Below are positions 16,966-25,414 of a DNA stretch of 48,818 nt, piece by piece. The stretch lies in the NCBI GenBank assembly GCA_022340865.1, contig JAJDNC010000072.1, positions 1 to 48,818 of the forward strand. The letters run 5' to 3'. The DNA is from Gemmatimonadota bacterium. GTDB lineage: Bacteria; Gemmatimonadota; Gemmatimonadetes; Longimicrobiales; Gaopeijiaceae. The notes beneath the pieces were generated by a model. It made no database searches. It saw only the letters and a program-made list of their open reading frames with translations, and was not told the origin of the DNA. The position numbers and the translations under genes are program-made. The stretch's first letter is position 1. Each line of letters starts with the position of its first letter.

Positions 16966-18570
16966 TCAGCGGAGCTTCACGTCGAAGCTCCGGTGGATCT
17001 CATCAAGAAATGCGCCACCGTAGCGGGCCAGGTAGTAGAACACGTTGAAGACCCGTTCCTGCAGCCTGTCGTCGGGGTAGAGGTGGAGCCGTGCCTTCTC
17101 CAGCTGGGCCAGCGCGATGTCGTTCTCCCGCTTCACCGCCTGGACGACCTTGCGCTCGACCTCGTCCAGCGCCGCGAACGCCTGCGCGCGGACGTGCTGC
17201 GCCGGTCCCTTGAGCGTGGGATCGAGCGCCTTCACCGCACCCTGGAGCTCGCCCGTCCCCTTGCCGATGGCGCCTCGCAGAGACGCCAGCGCCGCCTGGA
17301 TCTCCGCGGGGATCTCTTCGCGGGCGATGTCACCGGCCACCTCGTGGAACGGACGTTCCAGAGCCGTGGGCTCCAGGCCGAACTTGTCGAGCACCTTGCG
17401 CACCTTGCCCTCGACCACGGTGGCACCCAGGCGCGGGTGGACCACCGGCATCCGCATGCCGAAGGCCCCGAAGAAGTCGCCGAGCTGGCCGAAGTAGGCG
17501 GTCTCACCGGGTCCGGCCACGTAGGACAACGTGGGAAACACCGCGCTCTCCACCACGGGCCGGAAGAGCACGTTGGGGCTGAGCACCGACGGATCCCGCG
17601 TCACCCGGGCGCGCACTTCGGACAGGGTGAGCAGGTCCCCGGAGGCGTGCAGGCGGACGCCCCCGTTCTCGCGGTAGAGGCGCTCGCGCCCCAGCGGGCC
17701 TTCCAGGAAGAGGTTCACCCCTCCCTCCATGAGCGCCACCTGCAGGCCGTACCCGGCCTCCTCCAGCCGCGCCGCGGTGGCGCCGAGGACGGCCTCCGTC
17801 TCCTCCGAGCGGCTCAGCTCGTCCAGGAGCAGCTCCACCGACGCCGCCTTCACCACGGGGTCTGCGGCATCGGTGAAACACAGGCCCATGGGCCCCAGCA
17901 GCTCCTCCATGATCCGGAGGAAGCTCCCCGGGAGCGTGGCCCCCTCCGCGACGGCGTCCCGGAGGAGCGCGACGTAGGGTGCGCTGAAGTCGGTGCGCGG
18001 CAGCGCGTCGATGAAGGCGTCCCTGACGGCCACGGCCTCCGGCCCCAGGAGGATGCGGTGCAAGGGCGGATGCACGTCGCCGGGCCTGTCGCCCAGGGTG
18101 GAGAGGTGGAGCTCGTTGTCCACATCCACCAGGTAGGTGTGGTTCGCCTCCGCCCAATCGTGGTCCTCCGACGCCACCCAGAACAGCGGGAGCACCGGCT
18201 TGCCCAACAAGGGTTCCAGGGCCTCCGCCAGGCGCACGGTGGTGATCCCCTTGTACAGGCTGTAGAGGGGGCCACCGAAGAGGCCGGGCTGCTGCCCCGT
18301 GGTGACCACGTAGCCGCCCTCCTCCACGAAGCGCTCCCTCCGCCCGGCATCCCCGCCGGCGGGCACACGGATCGCCTGGGCCGCGCGTTCGCGGGCGGCA
18401 CGGTCGAAGCGCCCGTCCACCTCCTGGGCCTTCTCCCGGTAGGCCTCGGGCTCGTCGAAGTGGCCGGCATAGAAGTCCTGCGCCGCCGGAGCGCCCTCCA
18501 GGTAGTCGCGGACGAGAGGCGCGCCCGCGGGGCGCCCTGCCAGGATCTCCAGCTTCGGGGCGTCGGCCAC
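16966..18570 (-). CDS. bshC: Bacillithiol biosynthesis cysteine-adding enzyme BshC
   Basis: Adds cysteine to glucosaminyl-malate to complete bacillithiol, a low-molecular-weight thiol buffer. Family-specific segments are GYVVTTGQQPGLFGGPLYSLYKG and PLFWVASEDHDWAEANH in the first half; the 534-aa length and the C-terminal coiled-coil (about residues 410-490) fit BshC. The GTG start at 18570 lies 4 nt after the rlmH stop, so the two are co-transcribed. The glycosyltransferase BshA and deacetylase BshB are not in this window and must be elsewhere if the pathway is complete. Confidence 0.93.
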   Translation of the reverse strand: MADAPKLEILAGRPAGAPLVRDYLEGAPAAQDFYAGHFDEPEAYREKAQEVDGRFDRAARERAAQAIRVPAGGDAGRRERFVEEGGYVVTTGQQPGLFGGPLYSLYKGITTVRLAEALEPLLGKPVLPLFWVASEDHDWAEANHTYLVDVDNELHLSTLGDRPGDVHPPLHRILLGPEAVAVRDAFIDALPRTDFSAPYVALLRDAVAEGATLPGSFLRIMEELLGPMGLCFTDAADPVVKAASVELLLDELSRSEETEAVLGATAARLEEAGYGLQVALMEGGVNLFLEGPLGRERLYRENGGVRLHASGDLLTLSEVRARVTRDPSVLSPNVLFRPVVESAVFPTLSYVAGPGETAYFGQLGDFFGAFGMRMPVVHPRLGATVVEGKVRKVLDKFGLEPTALERPFHEVAGDIAREEIPAEIQAALASLRGAIGKGTGELQGAVKALDPTLKGPAQHVRAQAFAALDEVERKVVQAVKRENDIALAQLEKARLHLYPDDRLQERVFNVFYYLARYGGAFLDEIHRSFDVKLR

Positions 18571-18574
18571 TCGC

Positions 18575-19048
18575 TCAGTCTCCTTTGTGATAGGGCTCGC
18601 CCCTGACGATGGTCCCGGCGCGGTACAGCTGCTCCGCCAGGACCAGACGTGCCAGCTCGTGTGGGAGGGTGAAGGGAGACAGCGAGAGCCGACGGGCCGC
18701 CCGGTCCAGGACCGCGTCGCCGAGCCCGAAGGCGCCCCCGATGGCGAACGCGACTCCGGGGGAGGCGGCCACCGCGTGCTCCTCGAGCCAGTGCGCCAGC
18801 TCCCGCGAGCCCATCCCCTTCCCGGCCCGCGTGAGCGCCACCAGCTCCAGCCCCGGCGTGAGGCGCGCCAGGATGCGCTCGGCCTCGGCGGCCATGACGC
18901 GATCGCCGGAGGGGCTTCGTCCGGCGGCGCCGGCGTCCACCTCCGCGACCTCCAGCTTCCAGTACCGTCGGGCGCGCTCCTCGTACTCCGATACGGACGC
19001 TTCGAGGGCTCCCCGCACGCGCCCCACGGCCACCACCTGGATCTTCAC
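18575..19048 (-). CDS. rlmH: 23S rRNA pseudouridine-1915 N3-methyltransferase RlmH
   Basis: Small SPOUT-class methyltransferase acting on helix 69 of 23S rRNA in the assembled ribosome. The 157-aa product has VKIQVVAVGRVRG at the N-terminus, the SAM-knot segments FAIGGAFGLGDAVLDRA and LSLSPFTLPHELARLVLAEQLYRA, and the conserved C-terminal PYHKGD. The GTG start at 19048 overlaps the nadB stop by four bases (GTGA), which fixes the start. Confidence 0.97.
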   Translation of the reverse strand: MKIQVVAVGRVRGALEASVSEYEERARRYWKLEVAEVDAGAAGRSPSGDRVMAAEAERILARLTPGLELVALTRAGKGMGSRELAHWLEEHAVAASPGVAFAIGGAFGLGDAVLDRAARRLSLSPFTLPHELARLVLAEQLYRAGTIVRGEPYHKGD

Positions 19049-20643
19049 CAGGGGAGTCCGCCGGCCCGGCTGATCACTGTGTCCCGCAGGGAGCGCTCGT
19101 TGTCCCGGTGGGGGTGGTCCAGGGTGTAGTGGAGCCCCCGGCTCTCCCGCCGCAGGCGGGCACACCGCAGGATGAGCTCGGCCACCTGGAGCAGGTTCCT
19201 GAGCTCCGCGCCGTCGGCTGTCCATCGGCTGCGCAGCCAGCGCACGGCCTCTGCCGCGGCGAGGCGGGCCACCTCGCCCTCGGCCCGCTCCAGACGCTCG
19301 TCCGAGCGCACGATGCCCACGAGCTCCCACATGAGGCTCCGGAGCTCGGCTCGGCGGGCCGCGATGCCGGGCAGGCCCGGATCCTCCGAGCCCGGCCTGG
19401 GCAGCTCCCGACGCAGCGGCGGCGGTTCGTACGCGCCGTCGGTCTCCAGTCGGTACGAGACGAGACGCGCGGCGCGGTCGGCGAAGACCACGGCCTCCAG
19501 GAGGGAGTTCGAGGCGAGCCGGTTGGCGCCGTGCACGCCGGAGCACGCCACCTCCCCGGTGGCGTACAGGCCGGCGAGGCTCGTGTGGCCCACGCTGTCC
19601 GTGAGGACACCGCCGCAGACGTAATGCGCGGCGGGCACCACCGGGATGCCGTCGGCCGGATCGAGACCTCGGTCCCGGCACGCCTCTACGGCGGCGGGGA
19701 AGCGGCTCTCGAGCGTCTCGGGCGGGATGCGCGACACGTCGAGGACGACGTGGGTCTCGCTGCGCTCCTTCAGCTCCCGGTCGATGGCTCGGGCCACGAT
19801 GTCGCGGGGAGCCAGGGAGCCCATGGGATGGTATCGCGACATGAACGCCGTGCCGTCCAGCGTGCACAGCTCCGCGCCCTCGCCCCGGAGGGCCTCGGTC
19901 ATGAGGAAGGCGGGGTCGTCCGTGGGATACAGCGCCGTGGGGTGGAACTGGATGAACTCCATGTTCGCGATGCGCGCCCCGGCCCGGTACGCCATGGCGA
20001 TGCCGTCGCCCGTCGCGATGCCGGGGTTGGTGGTGTGACGGTACACCTGTCCGCACCCCCCCGAAGCCAGCATGGTGAAGCGCGCACGCACCACCGAGGT
20101 CTCACCGACGCGGTGGTCCAGCACCAGAGCGCCCGTGCACACCGGGCGGCCCGCGGGGTCCGGTGTGACCAGGAGGTCCAGGGCCAGGTGGTCCTCCAGG
20201 ACCTCGATGTTCGGCTCGGCCTCCACCGCGGCCAGGAGCGCGGTCTCGATCTCGTGGCCCGTGTGGTCGCCGGCATGGGCGATCCTCCGCCGGGAATGGC
20301 CCCCCTCGCGTCCCAGGGAGAGCTGCGCGCCCTTGTCCCGGTCGAACTCGGCGCCCCATTCGATGAGCTCCATGACGCGGGCCGGACCCTCGCGGACCAG
20401 GACCTCCACGGCCCGGGGGTGACAGAGCCCCGCCCCCGCGACCAGGGTGTCCTGGATATGCAGCTCGTAGCGGTCGTCCTCACCGAGCACCGAAGCGATA
20501 CCGCCCCGCGCGTAGTTCGTGGAGGAGTCGGCACGCTCCTTCTTCGTGATGAGAAGCACCCGAGCCCGTGGCGCCAGCTTCAACGCGAAGGTCAGCCCGG
20601 CGATGCCGCTGCCGATGACCAGGACGTCGGTGGACCGCTCCAA
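19045..20643 (-). CDS. nadB: L-aspartate oxidase
   Basis: FAD enzyme that oxidises L-aspartate to iminoaspartate, the first step of de novo NAD synthesis. The 532-aa product starts with the dinucleotide fold VLVIGSGIAGLTFALKLA, then SSTNYARGGIASVL, the HTHR-like region DHTGHEIETALL, and the succinate-dehydrogenase-type C-terminal helical domain. The start is TTG at 20643, preceded by a GGGAGGC ribosome site and 3 nt after the lpxK stop. nadA and nadC are not in this window. Confidence 0.95.
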   Translation of the reverse strand: MERSTDVLVIGSGIAGLTFALKLAPRARVLLITKKERADSSTNYARGGIASVLGEDDRYELHIQDTLVAGAGLCHPRAVEVLVREGPARVMELIEWGAEFDRDKGAQLSLGREGGHSRRRIAHAGDHTGHEIETALLAAVEAEPNIEVLEDHLALDLLVTPDPAGRPVCTGALVLDHRVGETSVVRARFTMLASGGCGQVYRHTTNPGIATGDGIAMAYRAGARIANMEFIQFHPTALYPTDDPAFLMTEALRGEGAELCTLDGTAFMSRYHPMGSLAPRDIVARAIDRELKERSETHVVLDVSRIPPETLESRFPAAVEACRDRGLDPADGIPVVPAAHYVCGGVLTDSVGHTSLAGLYATGEVACSGVHGANRLASNSLLEAVVFADRAARLVSYRLETDGAYEPPPLRRELPRPGSEDPGLPGIAARRAELRSLMWELVGIVRSDERLERAEGEVARLAAAEAVRWLRSRWTADGAELRNLLQVAELILRCARLRRESRGLHYTLDHPHRDNERSLRDTVISRAGGLPW

Positions 20644-20646
20644 CTT

Positions 20647-21669
20647 CTAAGCCTCCCGCGGCGCCAAGGCCGCAACCAGGGTCCTCACTTCGCCTTCCCC
20701 TGCTTCCCACTCCAACCGCACTCCGAGGACGCGCACGGAGCCCAGGGTGCTGGCGTGGGCCTCCAGCTTCACGGCGTCCTTCTCCGTGACCACCAGCGTC
20801 CGCGTTCCCGCCCTTCTGCGCAATGCCCGGATGTCCGCGGGGGTGAAGCCGTGATGGTCCGGAAAGGCCATCAGCTCGACATCGGATACCCCGTACCCCG
20901 TGGCTTCCGCCACCTGGCGGCGGAACGTCTCGGGCCGCGCCACGCCGGCGGCCGCCAGGACGGCGCCCTGCGGCGCGTCGGCCGGCTCGCCGGCCAGCGT
21001 CGACCAGCCGCCGGGCGGCAGGCTGAGAACCGCCACCGCCAAGGCGGGGTGCCGCCGGAGGATCTCCCGGGCCAGGCCCGCCGCCACGGTTGCCGGCGCG
21101 GTCCGCCGCGTCACCACCACCGCGTGGGCGCGGGCCAGCGCTCCGGGGGGCTCCCGGTAGGGGCCGCGCGGGAGCATCCGGCCCGGGAACGCGTCCTCCG
21201 CCGCCAGCAGCACCACGTCGACGTCCCGTGCCATGCGGCGGTGCTGGAAGCCGTCGTCCAGAACGGCCACGTCCGCACCCTGCTCCCTGGCGGTCTGCGC
21301 CGCGGCCAGCCGGTCCGCACCCCCGTGCACGGGAACGTCGGGGCTCCAGCGCCGATGCAGGAGGATCTCGTCCTCGCCGTATCCCCGGGAGAGCAGAACG
21401 GGATGCGCTCCGGCCTCCGCGAGCAGGCGCACCGCCCAGGCCGCCATCGGCGTCTTCCCTGTTCCCCCCACGGCGAGATTGCCCACCGAGACCACGGCCA
21501 GCCCCTCCACCCGGGCTCCCGGTCTCGACCGGTAACGGAGGTCCCGACGGCGGACCTCCGCCGCGTAGACCCATTCCAGGGGCGCCGTCACGGCCGAGAG
21601 CACGGCGCCGGCAGCGCCCATCTCGCCCGCCCACCATCGGCGCACGCCCCGTTCCAGAGCACGCCTCAT
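20647..21669 (-). CDS. lpxK: Tetraacyldisaccharide 4'-kinase
   Basis: Phosphorylates the lipid A disaccharide precursor at the 4' position on the inner face of the inner membrane. The 340-aa product has an N-terminal membrane-associated helix and the P-loop VGNLAVGGTGKTP (about residues 61-73), with the LDDGFQHRRMARDVDVVLL segment carrying the conserved DDGFQH motif. ATG at 21669. It is 22 nt downstream of the acyltransferase gene and 3 nt upstream of nadB. Confidence 0.96.
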   Translation of the reverse strand: MRRALERGVRRWWAGEMGAAGAVLSAVTAPLEWVYAAEVRRRDLRYRSRPGARVEGLAVVSVGNLAVGGTGKTPMAAWAVRLLAEAGAHPVLLSRGYGEDEILLHRRWSPDVPVHGGADRLAAAQTAREQGADVAVLDDGFQHRRMARDVDVVLLAAEDAFPGRMLPRGPYREPPGALARAHAVVVTRRTAPATVAAGLAREILRRHPALAVAVLSLPPGGWSTLAGEPADAPQGAVLAAAGVARPETFRRQVAEATGYGVSDVELMAFPDHHGFTPADIRALRRRAGTRTLVVTEKDAVKLEAHASTLGSVRVLGVRLEWEAGEGEVRTLVAALAPREA

Positions 21670-21691
21670 GATTCCGCCTCGACGCGCGCGC

Positions 21692-22339
21692 TCACGAGGT
21701 ACCCGTGGCCGCCGCGACGGCGCTCAGGCGGTCCAGCTCGCGGCCGATCTCCTCCGCCATGCCATCCAGGGCCTCACGCCCCGCTTCCCGGGACACCCAT
21801 CGGGGCTCTCCGTACACGATGCGCACCCGGGAGAAGGGCCGGGGCACCATGAAGCCGTCCCAGCTCGAGAAGTGCCATGACGACGTGGCCCCCGCCGCCA
21901 GGGGGATGACGGGAAGACCCGTCACCTGCGCCACCGCCAGCGCCCCCGCCTTGAACTCCCCGGCGGGTCCCTTGGGCCCGTCGGGGGTGAGCGCCAGATC
22001 CCTGCCTGCCCTGGCCTCGCGGATCAGTCCCCTGAGCCCCTGGGTGGCACCCCGGGTGCTGGAGCCCCGGACGGTGCCGAATCCGTGCCTTCGGATGACC
22101 TGGGTGATGTACTCGCCGTCGGCGTGCTCGCTCACGAGAACCACGACCCCCTCCCCGCGGTGCGCGTACACCAGGGGAAGCATCTGACCGTGCCAGAACA
22201 CGAACACCACGGGCTTCCCCTCCCGGCGGAAGCGCAGATAGTGCTCGTCCCCCACGCGCTCCATGCGGATCGTGGTGCACAGGGCCCCGAGGAGCCCCAG
22301 GCCCAGGACGCCCACGGCCTCGAACTTCAGCTCGCTCAC
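21692..22339 (-). CDS. DUF374-type lysophospholipid acyltransferase family protein
   Basis: 215-aa protein of the DUF374 family, related to glycerolipid acyltransferases. Diagnostic segments are FWHGQMLPL, SEHADGEYITQVI, RGSSTRGATQGLR and LTPDGPKGPAGEFKAGAL. A hydrophobic N-terminal stretch could anchor it to the inner membrane. The GTG start at 22339 overlaps the lpxB stop (GTGA). Position between lpxB and lpxK suggests it adds a secondary acyl chain to lipid A or acts on a lysophospholipid; neither is proven, and no standard LpxL is in this window. Confidence 0.9.
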   Translation of the reverse strand: MSELKFEAVGVLGLGLLGALCTTIRMERVGDEHYLRFRREGKPVVFVFWHGQMLPLVYAHRGEGVVVLVSEHADGEYITQVIRRHGFGTVRGSSTRGATQGLRGLIREARAGRDLALTPDGPKGPAGEFKAGALAVAQVTGLPVIPLAAGATSSWHFSSWDGFMVPRPFSRVRIVYGEPRWVSREAGREALDGMAEEIGRELDRLSAVAAATGTS

Positions 22340-23469
22340 GCTCCCGCCTCCGCGAGCAGCTCCTGGGCCAGGGCCGCCACGCGATCGGAGGCGCCGGGGG
22401 TCCCCAGTGCCCCCTTGACCTTCGCCAACCCCGAGACCTGTCTGGCCCGCTCGGGGGAGGACTCGTCGAGGAGGGGCAGGAGCAGCTCCGCCAGCCTGCC
22501 GGGTGTGGCCTCGGACTGGAGCACCTCGGGCACGACCCCGTCTCCCGCCACCAGGTTCGCCAGCGCGACGTGCTCGACGCGTACCAGCCGCCGTGCCAGC
22601 CAGAACGTCAGCGGGTGGGTCCGGTAGGCCACCACGAACGGTGTGCCGGCCAGCGCGGTCTCCAGCGTGGACGTGCCCGACTTCACCAGCGCGGCGCGGG
22701 CATGCCGGAGGAGCGCACCGGTGTCGTCCACCACCGGCAGGTGAGCCTTCGCGAGGGCCGTCGAAGAGACGCTGGAGGCGCGGGCCAGGACGGGCTGGAC
22801 GTCCGGCATGCGTGCGCGCACCTTGCTCGCGGCTTCGACGAAGACGCGCAGGTGTCTCTCGATCTCCTGCCTGCGCGACCCGGGCAGCAACGCCAGGATC
22901 GGGCGTTCCGGATCCAGATCCCAACGGGCACAGAACGCCGACCTGTCCATCACGTCGTCGTCGCGCTCGAGGAGCGGGTGCCCGACGAACGTGACCCGAG
23001 CACCCACGGAGCCGAGCACGTCCACCTCGAACGGCAGGATGACGGCCACCCGTGCCGCGTGACGGGCGAGCTGCCGCGCCCGCCCGGCCTTCCATGCCCA
23101 GACCTGGGGGGAGATGTAGTAGAGCACCGGCACGCCGCGCTCGTGGGCGGCGCGGGCCACTCGCAGGTTGAAGCCCGGGTAGTCCACCGGGATCACCAGG
23201 TCCACCTCGCCGCTCTCCAGCAACCGCGTGACGCGCCGCAGGAGGCGGCGGAAGAACGCGAGGTGACGCGCGACCTCCACGAAGCCCATGACCGCGAGGT
23301 CGTCCAGGTCCGCCATGAGCTCCACGCCCTCGGCGCGCATGCGCGGCCCCCCCAGGCCGCTGAGCCGAGCCTCCGGAATGCGGCGTCGCAAGGCCCGCGC
23401 CACGCCGGCGCCATGGTCGTCTCCGGACGCCTCACCGGCGAGGATGAGGATCCTGGGGGCGAGGGACAT
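22336..23469 (-). CDS. lpxB: Lipid-A-disaccharide synthase
   Basis: Glycosyltransferase joining UDP-2,3-diacylglucosamine and lipid X. The 377-aa product begins ILILAGEASGDDHGAGVARAL, the LpxB hallmark, continues with GLGGPRMRAEGVEL and IPVDYPGFNLRVAR, and has YYISPQVWAWKAGRAR in the middle and LPGSRRQEIERHL later. ATG at 23469 is preferred because the fold begins 5 residues later. It is 20 nt downstream of a small membrane-peptide gene. Confidence 0.96.
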   Translation of the reverse strand: MSLAPRILILAGEASGDDHGAGVARALRRRIPEARLSGLGGPRMRAEGVELMADLDDLAVMGFVEVARHLAFFRRLLRRVTRLLESGEVDLVIPVDYPGFNLRVARAAHERGVPVLYYISPQVWAWKAGRARQLARHAARVAVILPFEVDVLGSVGARVTFVGHPLLERDDDVMDRSAFCARWDLDPERPILALLPGSRRQEIERHLRVFVEAASKVRARMPDVQPVLARASSVSSTALAKAHLPVVDDTGALLRHARAALVKSGTSTLETALAGTPFVVAYRTHPLTFWLARRLVRVEHVALANLVAGDGVVPEVLQSEATPGRLAELLLPLLDESSPERARQVSGLAKVKGALGTPGASDRVAALAQELLAEAGA

Positions 23470-23489
23470 GCCGGGTGACGGCGGGCCGC

Positions 23490-23621
23490 TCAGAAGCGGC
23501 CCAGGTACCACATCAGGGCCACCACCAGGATGAGGAGCAGGAGCAGCTTGCTCCCGGCCATCCCCTTCTTGGTGTCGATCCAGTTCTGCTTCCGCCTACG
23601 CCGGACGCGTATCAGCGACAT
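23490..23621 (-). CDS. Small single-span membrane protein (43 aa)
   Basis: A short frame between the oxidoreductase and lpxB. From the ATG at 23621 it reads MSLIRVRRRRKQNWID, a very basic N-terminus, then a 15-residue hydrophobic helix (SKLLLLLILVVALMWYL) and a short tail. The positive-inside rule predicts a cytoplasmic N-terminus. It overlaps the 3' end of the oxidoreductase gene by 26 nt and stops 20 nt before lpxB, the geometry of a real operon gene. No family is recognised and no clear ribosome site is seen, hence the modest confidence. Confidence 0.5.
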   Translation of the reverse strand: MSLIRVRRRRKQNWIDTKKGMAGSKLLLLLILVVALMWYLGRF

Positions 23622-24600
23622 GGGACTCGATCCGTTCCTGGATGGACAAGGCCACGGACAGGGCGGCACGACCGTCGGCACCGCTCACCGCCGGCGGGGC
23701 CAGGCCGCGCACGGCGTCACGGAAGTTCTCCAGCTCCCTGCGCAACGGCTCAACGCCGTCGCCATGGAGCGGGACACGCTCGACGATCTGCGCCAGATCC
23801 GTGGCGCCCACGCCCTCGGCCGCCTGGGCCTGGAGCGTGCTCAACTCGCTCTTCAGGCGGAGGAACTCACCGGTCCCGTCCGCCAGGTTCAGGCTCACGT
23901 ACCCGGACCGCTGGAAGAGGCGCAGCTTGCGCATACGCTCCAGCGAGACCCGGCTCGCCGTCAGGTTCGCCACTGCTCCTCCCTCGAAGCCGAGGCGCGC
24001 GCTGGCGATGTCGACGTTGGGGGTCAACACGGGCACCCCCGACGCCGCCAGCTCACGTAGGGGGGTACCCACGAGGCTCATCACCAGGTCCACGTCGTGG
24101 ATCATCAGGTCCAACACGACGGCGACGTCCGTGCTCCGTGGCGTGAACGGCGCCATGCGATGCGACTCCACGAACATGGGCCGGTCAAGGAAGGGCTCCG
24201 CCGCCAGGACGGCCTGGTTGAACCGCTCCACGTGCCCGGTCTGCACGAAGGCGCCCGCCGCATCCGCCTCGGCCAGAATGCGGTCGGCGGCTTCCAGGTC
24301 CGGCGCCAGCGGCTTCTCCACGAGGACGGGAGCGCCGCGGCCCAGAGCGGCGGCGGAGACCTCCTCGTGGGACGACGTGGGCACCGCCACCACGAGGGCG
24401 TCACAGCCGTCCAGGAGGCCATCCAGGCTGTCGTGGATGCGGACACCGAGCTTATCCCCCACCTCGGCGGCGCGCTCCGGGCGGATGTCGAATATCCCGC
24501 ACATCTCGACGTCGTCCAGCGAGGCCAGTATGCGCGCGTGATGGAAGCCGAGAGCTCCTACCCCGGCCACGCCGATTCTGGGTCGTTCCACGGGGTTCAT
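23596..24600 (-). CDS. Gfo/Idh/MocA oxidoreductase in the lpx cluster (GnnA-like candidate)
   Basis: NAD(P)-dependent sugar oxidoreductase of 334 aa. It has an N-terminal Rossmann fold (GVAGVGALGFHHARIL), the family's EKP motif (Glu95-Lys96-Pro97) and the catalytic HD pair in DLMIHDVDLV (His168, Asp169). It lies between lpxA (10-nt gap) and lpxB, where GnnA is found in Acidithiobacillus. GnnA oxidises the 3-OH of UDP-GlcNAc so that the aminotransferase GnnB can make the 3-amino sugar that LpxA then N-acylates. No gnnB-like gene is adjacent here, so the GnnA role is a hypothesis; other UDP-sugar oxidations are possible. Confidence 0.88.
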   Translation of the reverse strand: MNPVERPRIGVAGVGALGFHHARILASLDDVEMCGIFDIRPERAAEVGDKLGVRIHDSLDGLLDGCDALVVAVPTSSHEEVSAAALGRGAPVLVEKPLAPDLEAADRILAEADAAGAFVQTGHVERFNQAVLAAEPFLDRPMFVESHRMAPFTPRSTDVAVVLDLMIHDVDLVMSLVGTPLRELAASGVPVLTPNVDIASARLGFEGGAVANLTASRVSLERMRKLRLFQRSGYVSLNLADGTGEFLRLKSELSTLQAQAAEGVGATDLAQIVERVPLHGDGVEPLRRELENFRDAVRGLAPPAVSGADGRAALSVALSIQERIESHVADTRPA

Positions 24601-24610
24601 GAGCCGCTCG

Positions 24611-25414
24611 TCAGACGGTGATGCCGCGCTCGCTCGCCTTGATGAACTCGAGGAGGTGGCGGACTTCGGGGATGGGTGGGGCCTCGGCCTCCGCGCGAGC
24701 CATCGCCTTCGACAGGTTGAGCTTGGACTGGAAGAGGATCCGGTACGTGTCCTTCAGAGCCTTGCGCACGTCCTGGGAGAAGCCCCGACGCTCCAGCCCG
24801 ATGGAGTTCAGCCCGTGTAGCGCCGACGGGTTTCCCGCCACCAGGCAGTAGGGGGGCACGTCCTGGGCGATGCGCGAGGCGCCTCCCACGAACGCGTGGG
24901 CACCGATGCGCACGAACTGGTGGATCGGCGTGATGCCGCCCACGCTGACCCAGTCCTCGATGGTGACGTGACCTGCCATGTTCACGGCGTTGGACAGGAT
25001 CACGTGGTTGCCCAGCTCACAGTCGTGGGCTACGTGCGCGTAGGCCATGAGCATGCAGTCGCTCCCCACCACGGTCTTGCCTCGGGCATGGGTCCCGCGG
25101 TTCAGGGTGGCGAACTCGCGGATGACCGTGCGGTCCCCCACCTCGAGCGTCGTGCGCTCGCCCTGGAACTTGAGGTCCTGGGGGTCGGTGCCCAGCACGG
25201 CGCCGTTGGAGACGCGACAGTCCTCACCGAGCACGGTATCGCGCTCGATGAGCACCCTGGGGCCCAGCTCCGTGCCATCTCCGATCCTCGCCCCTGGCCC
25301 CACGATGACCCACGGTCCGACGATCACACCCTGGCCCAGCTCCGCGTCGGGATCCACCAACGCGGTGGGATGGACGATCGTCTCGCCTCGGGTTCCCACT
25401 GTGGTCTCACTCAT
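24611..25414 (-). CDS. lpxA: UDP-N-acetylglucosamine acyltransferase
   Basis: First step of lipid A synthesis, acylating UDP-GlcNAc (or a 3-amino analogue) from hydroxyacyl-ACP. The 267-aa product is a left-handed beta-helix of hexapeptide repeats. It has the catalytic histidine in AHVAHDC (His130, equivalent to E. coli His125), NMAGHVTIEDW, HQFVRIGAHAFVGGAS and the C-terminal helical domain. The glycine that sets acyl-chain length in E. coli (VGG) is kept, consistent with a longer acyl chain. The ATG at 25414 overlaps the lpxC-fabZ stop (ATGA). Confidence 0.96.
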   Translation of the reverse strand: MSETTVGTRGETIVHPTALVDPDAELGQGVIVGPWVIVGPGARIGDGTELGPRVLIERDTVLGEDCRVSNGAVLGTDPQDLKFQGERTTLEVGDRTVIREFATLNRGTHARGKTVVGSDCMLMAYAHVAHDCELGNHVILSNAVNMAGHVTIEDWVSVGGITPIHQFVRIGAHAFVGGASRIAQDVPPYCLVAGNPSALHGLNSIGLERRGFSQDVRKALKDTYRILFQSKLNLSKAMARAEAEAPPIPEVRHLLEFIKASERGITV

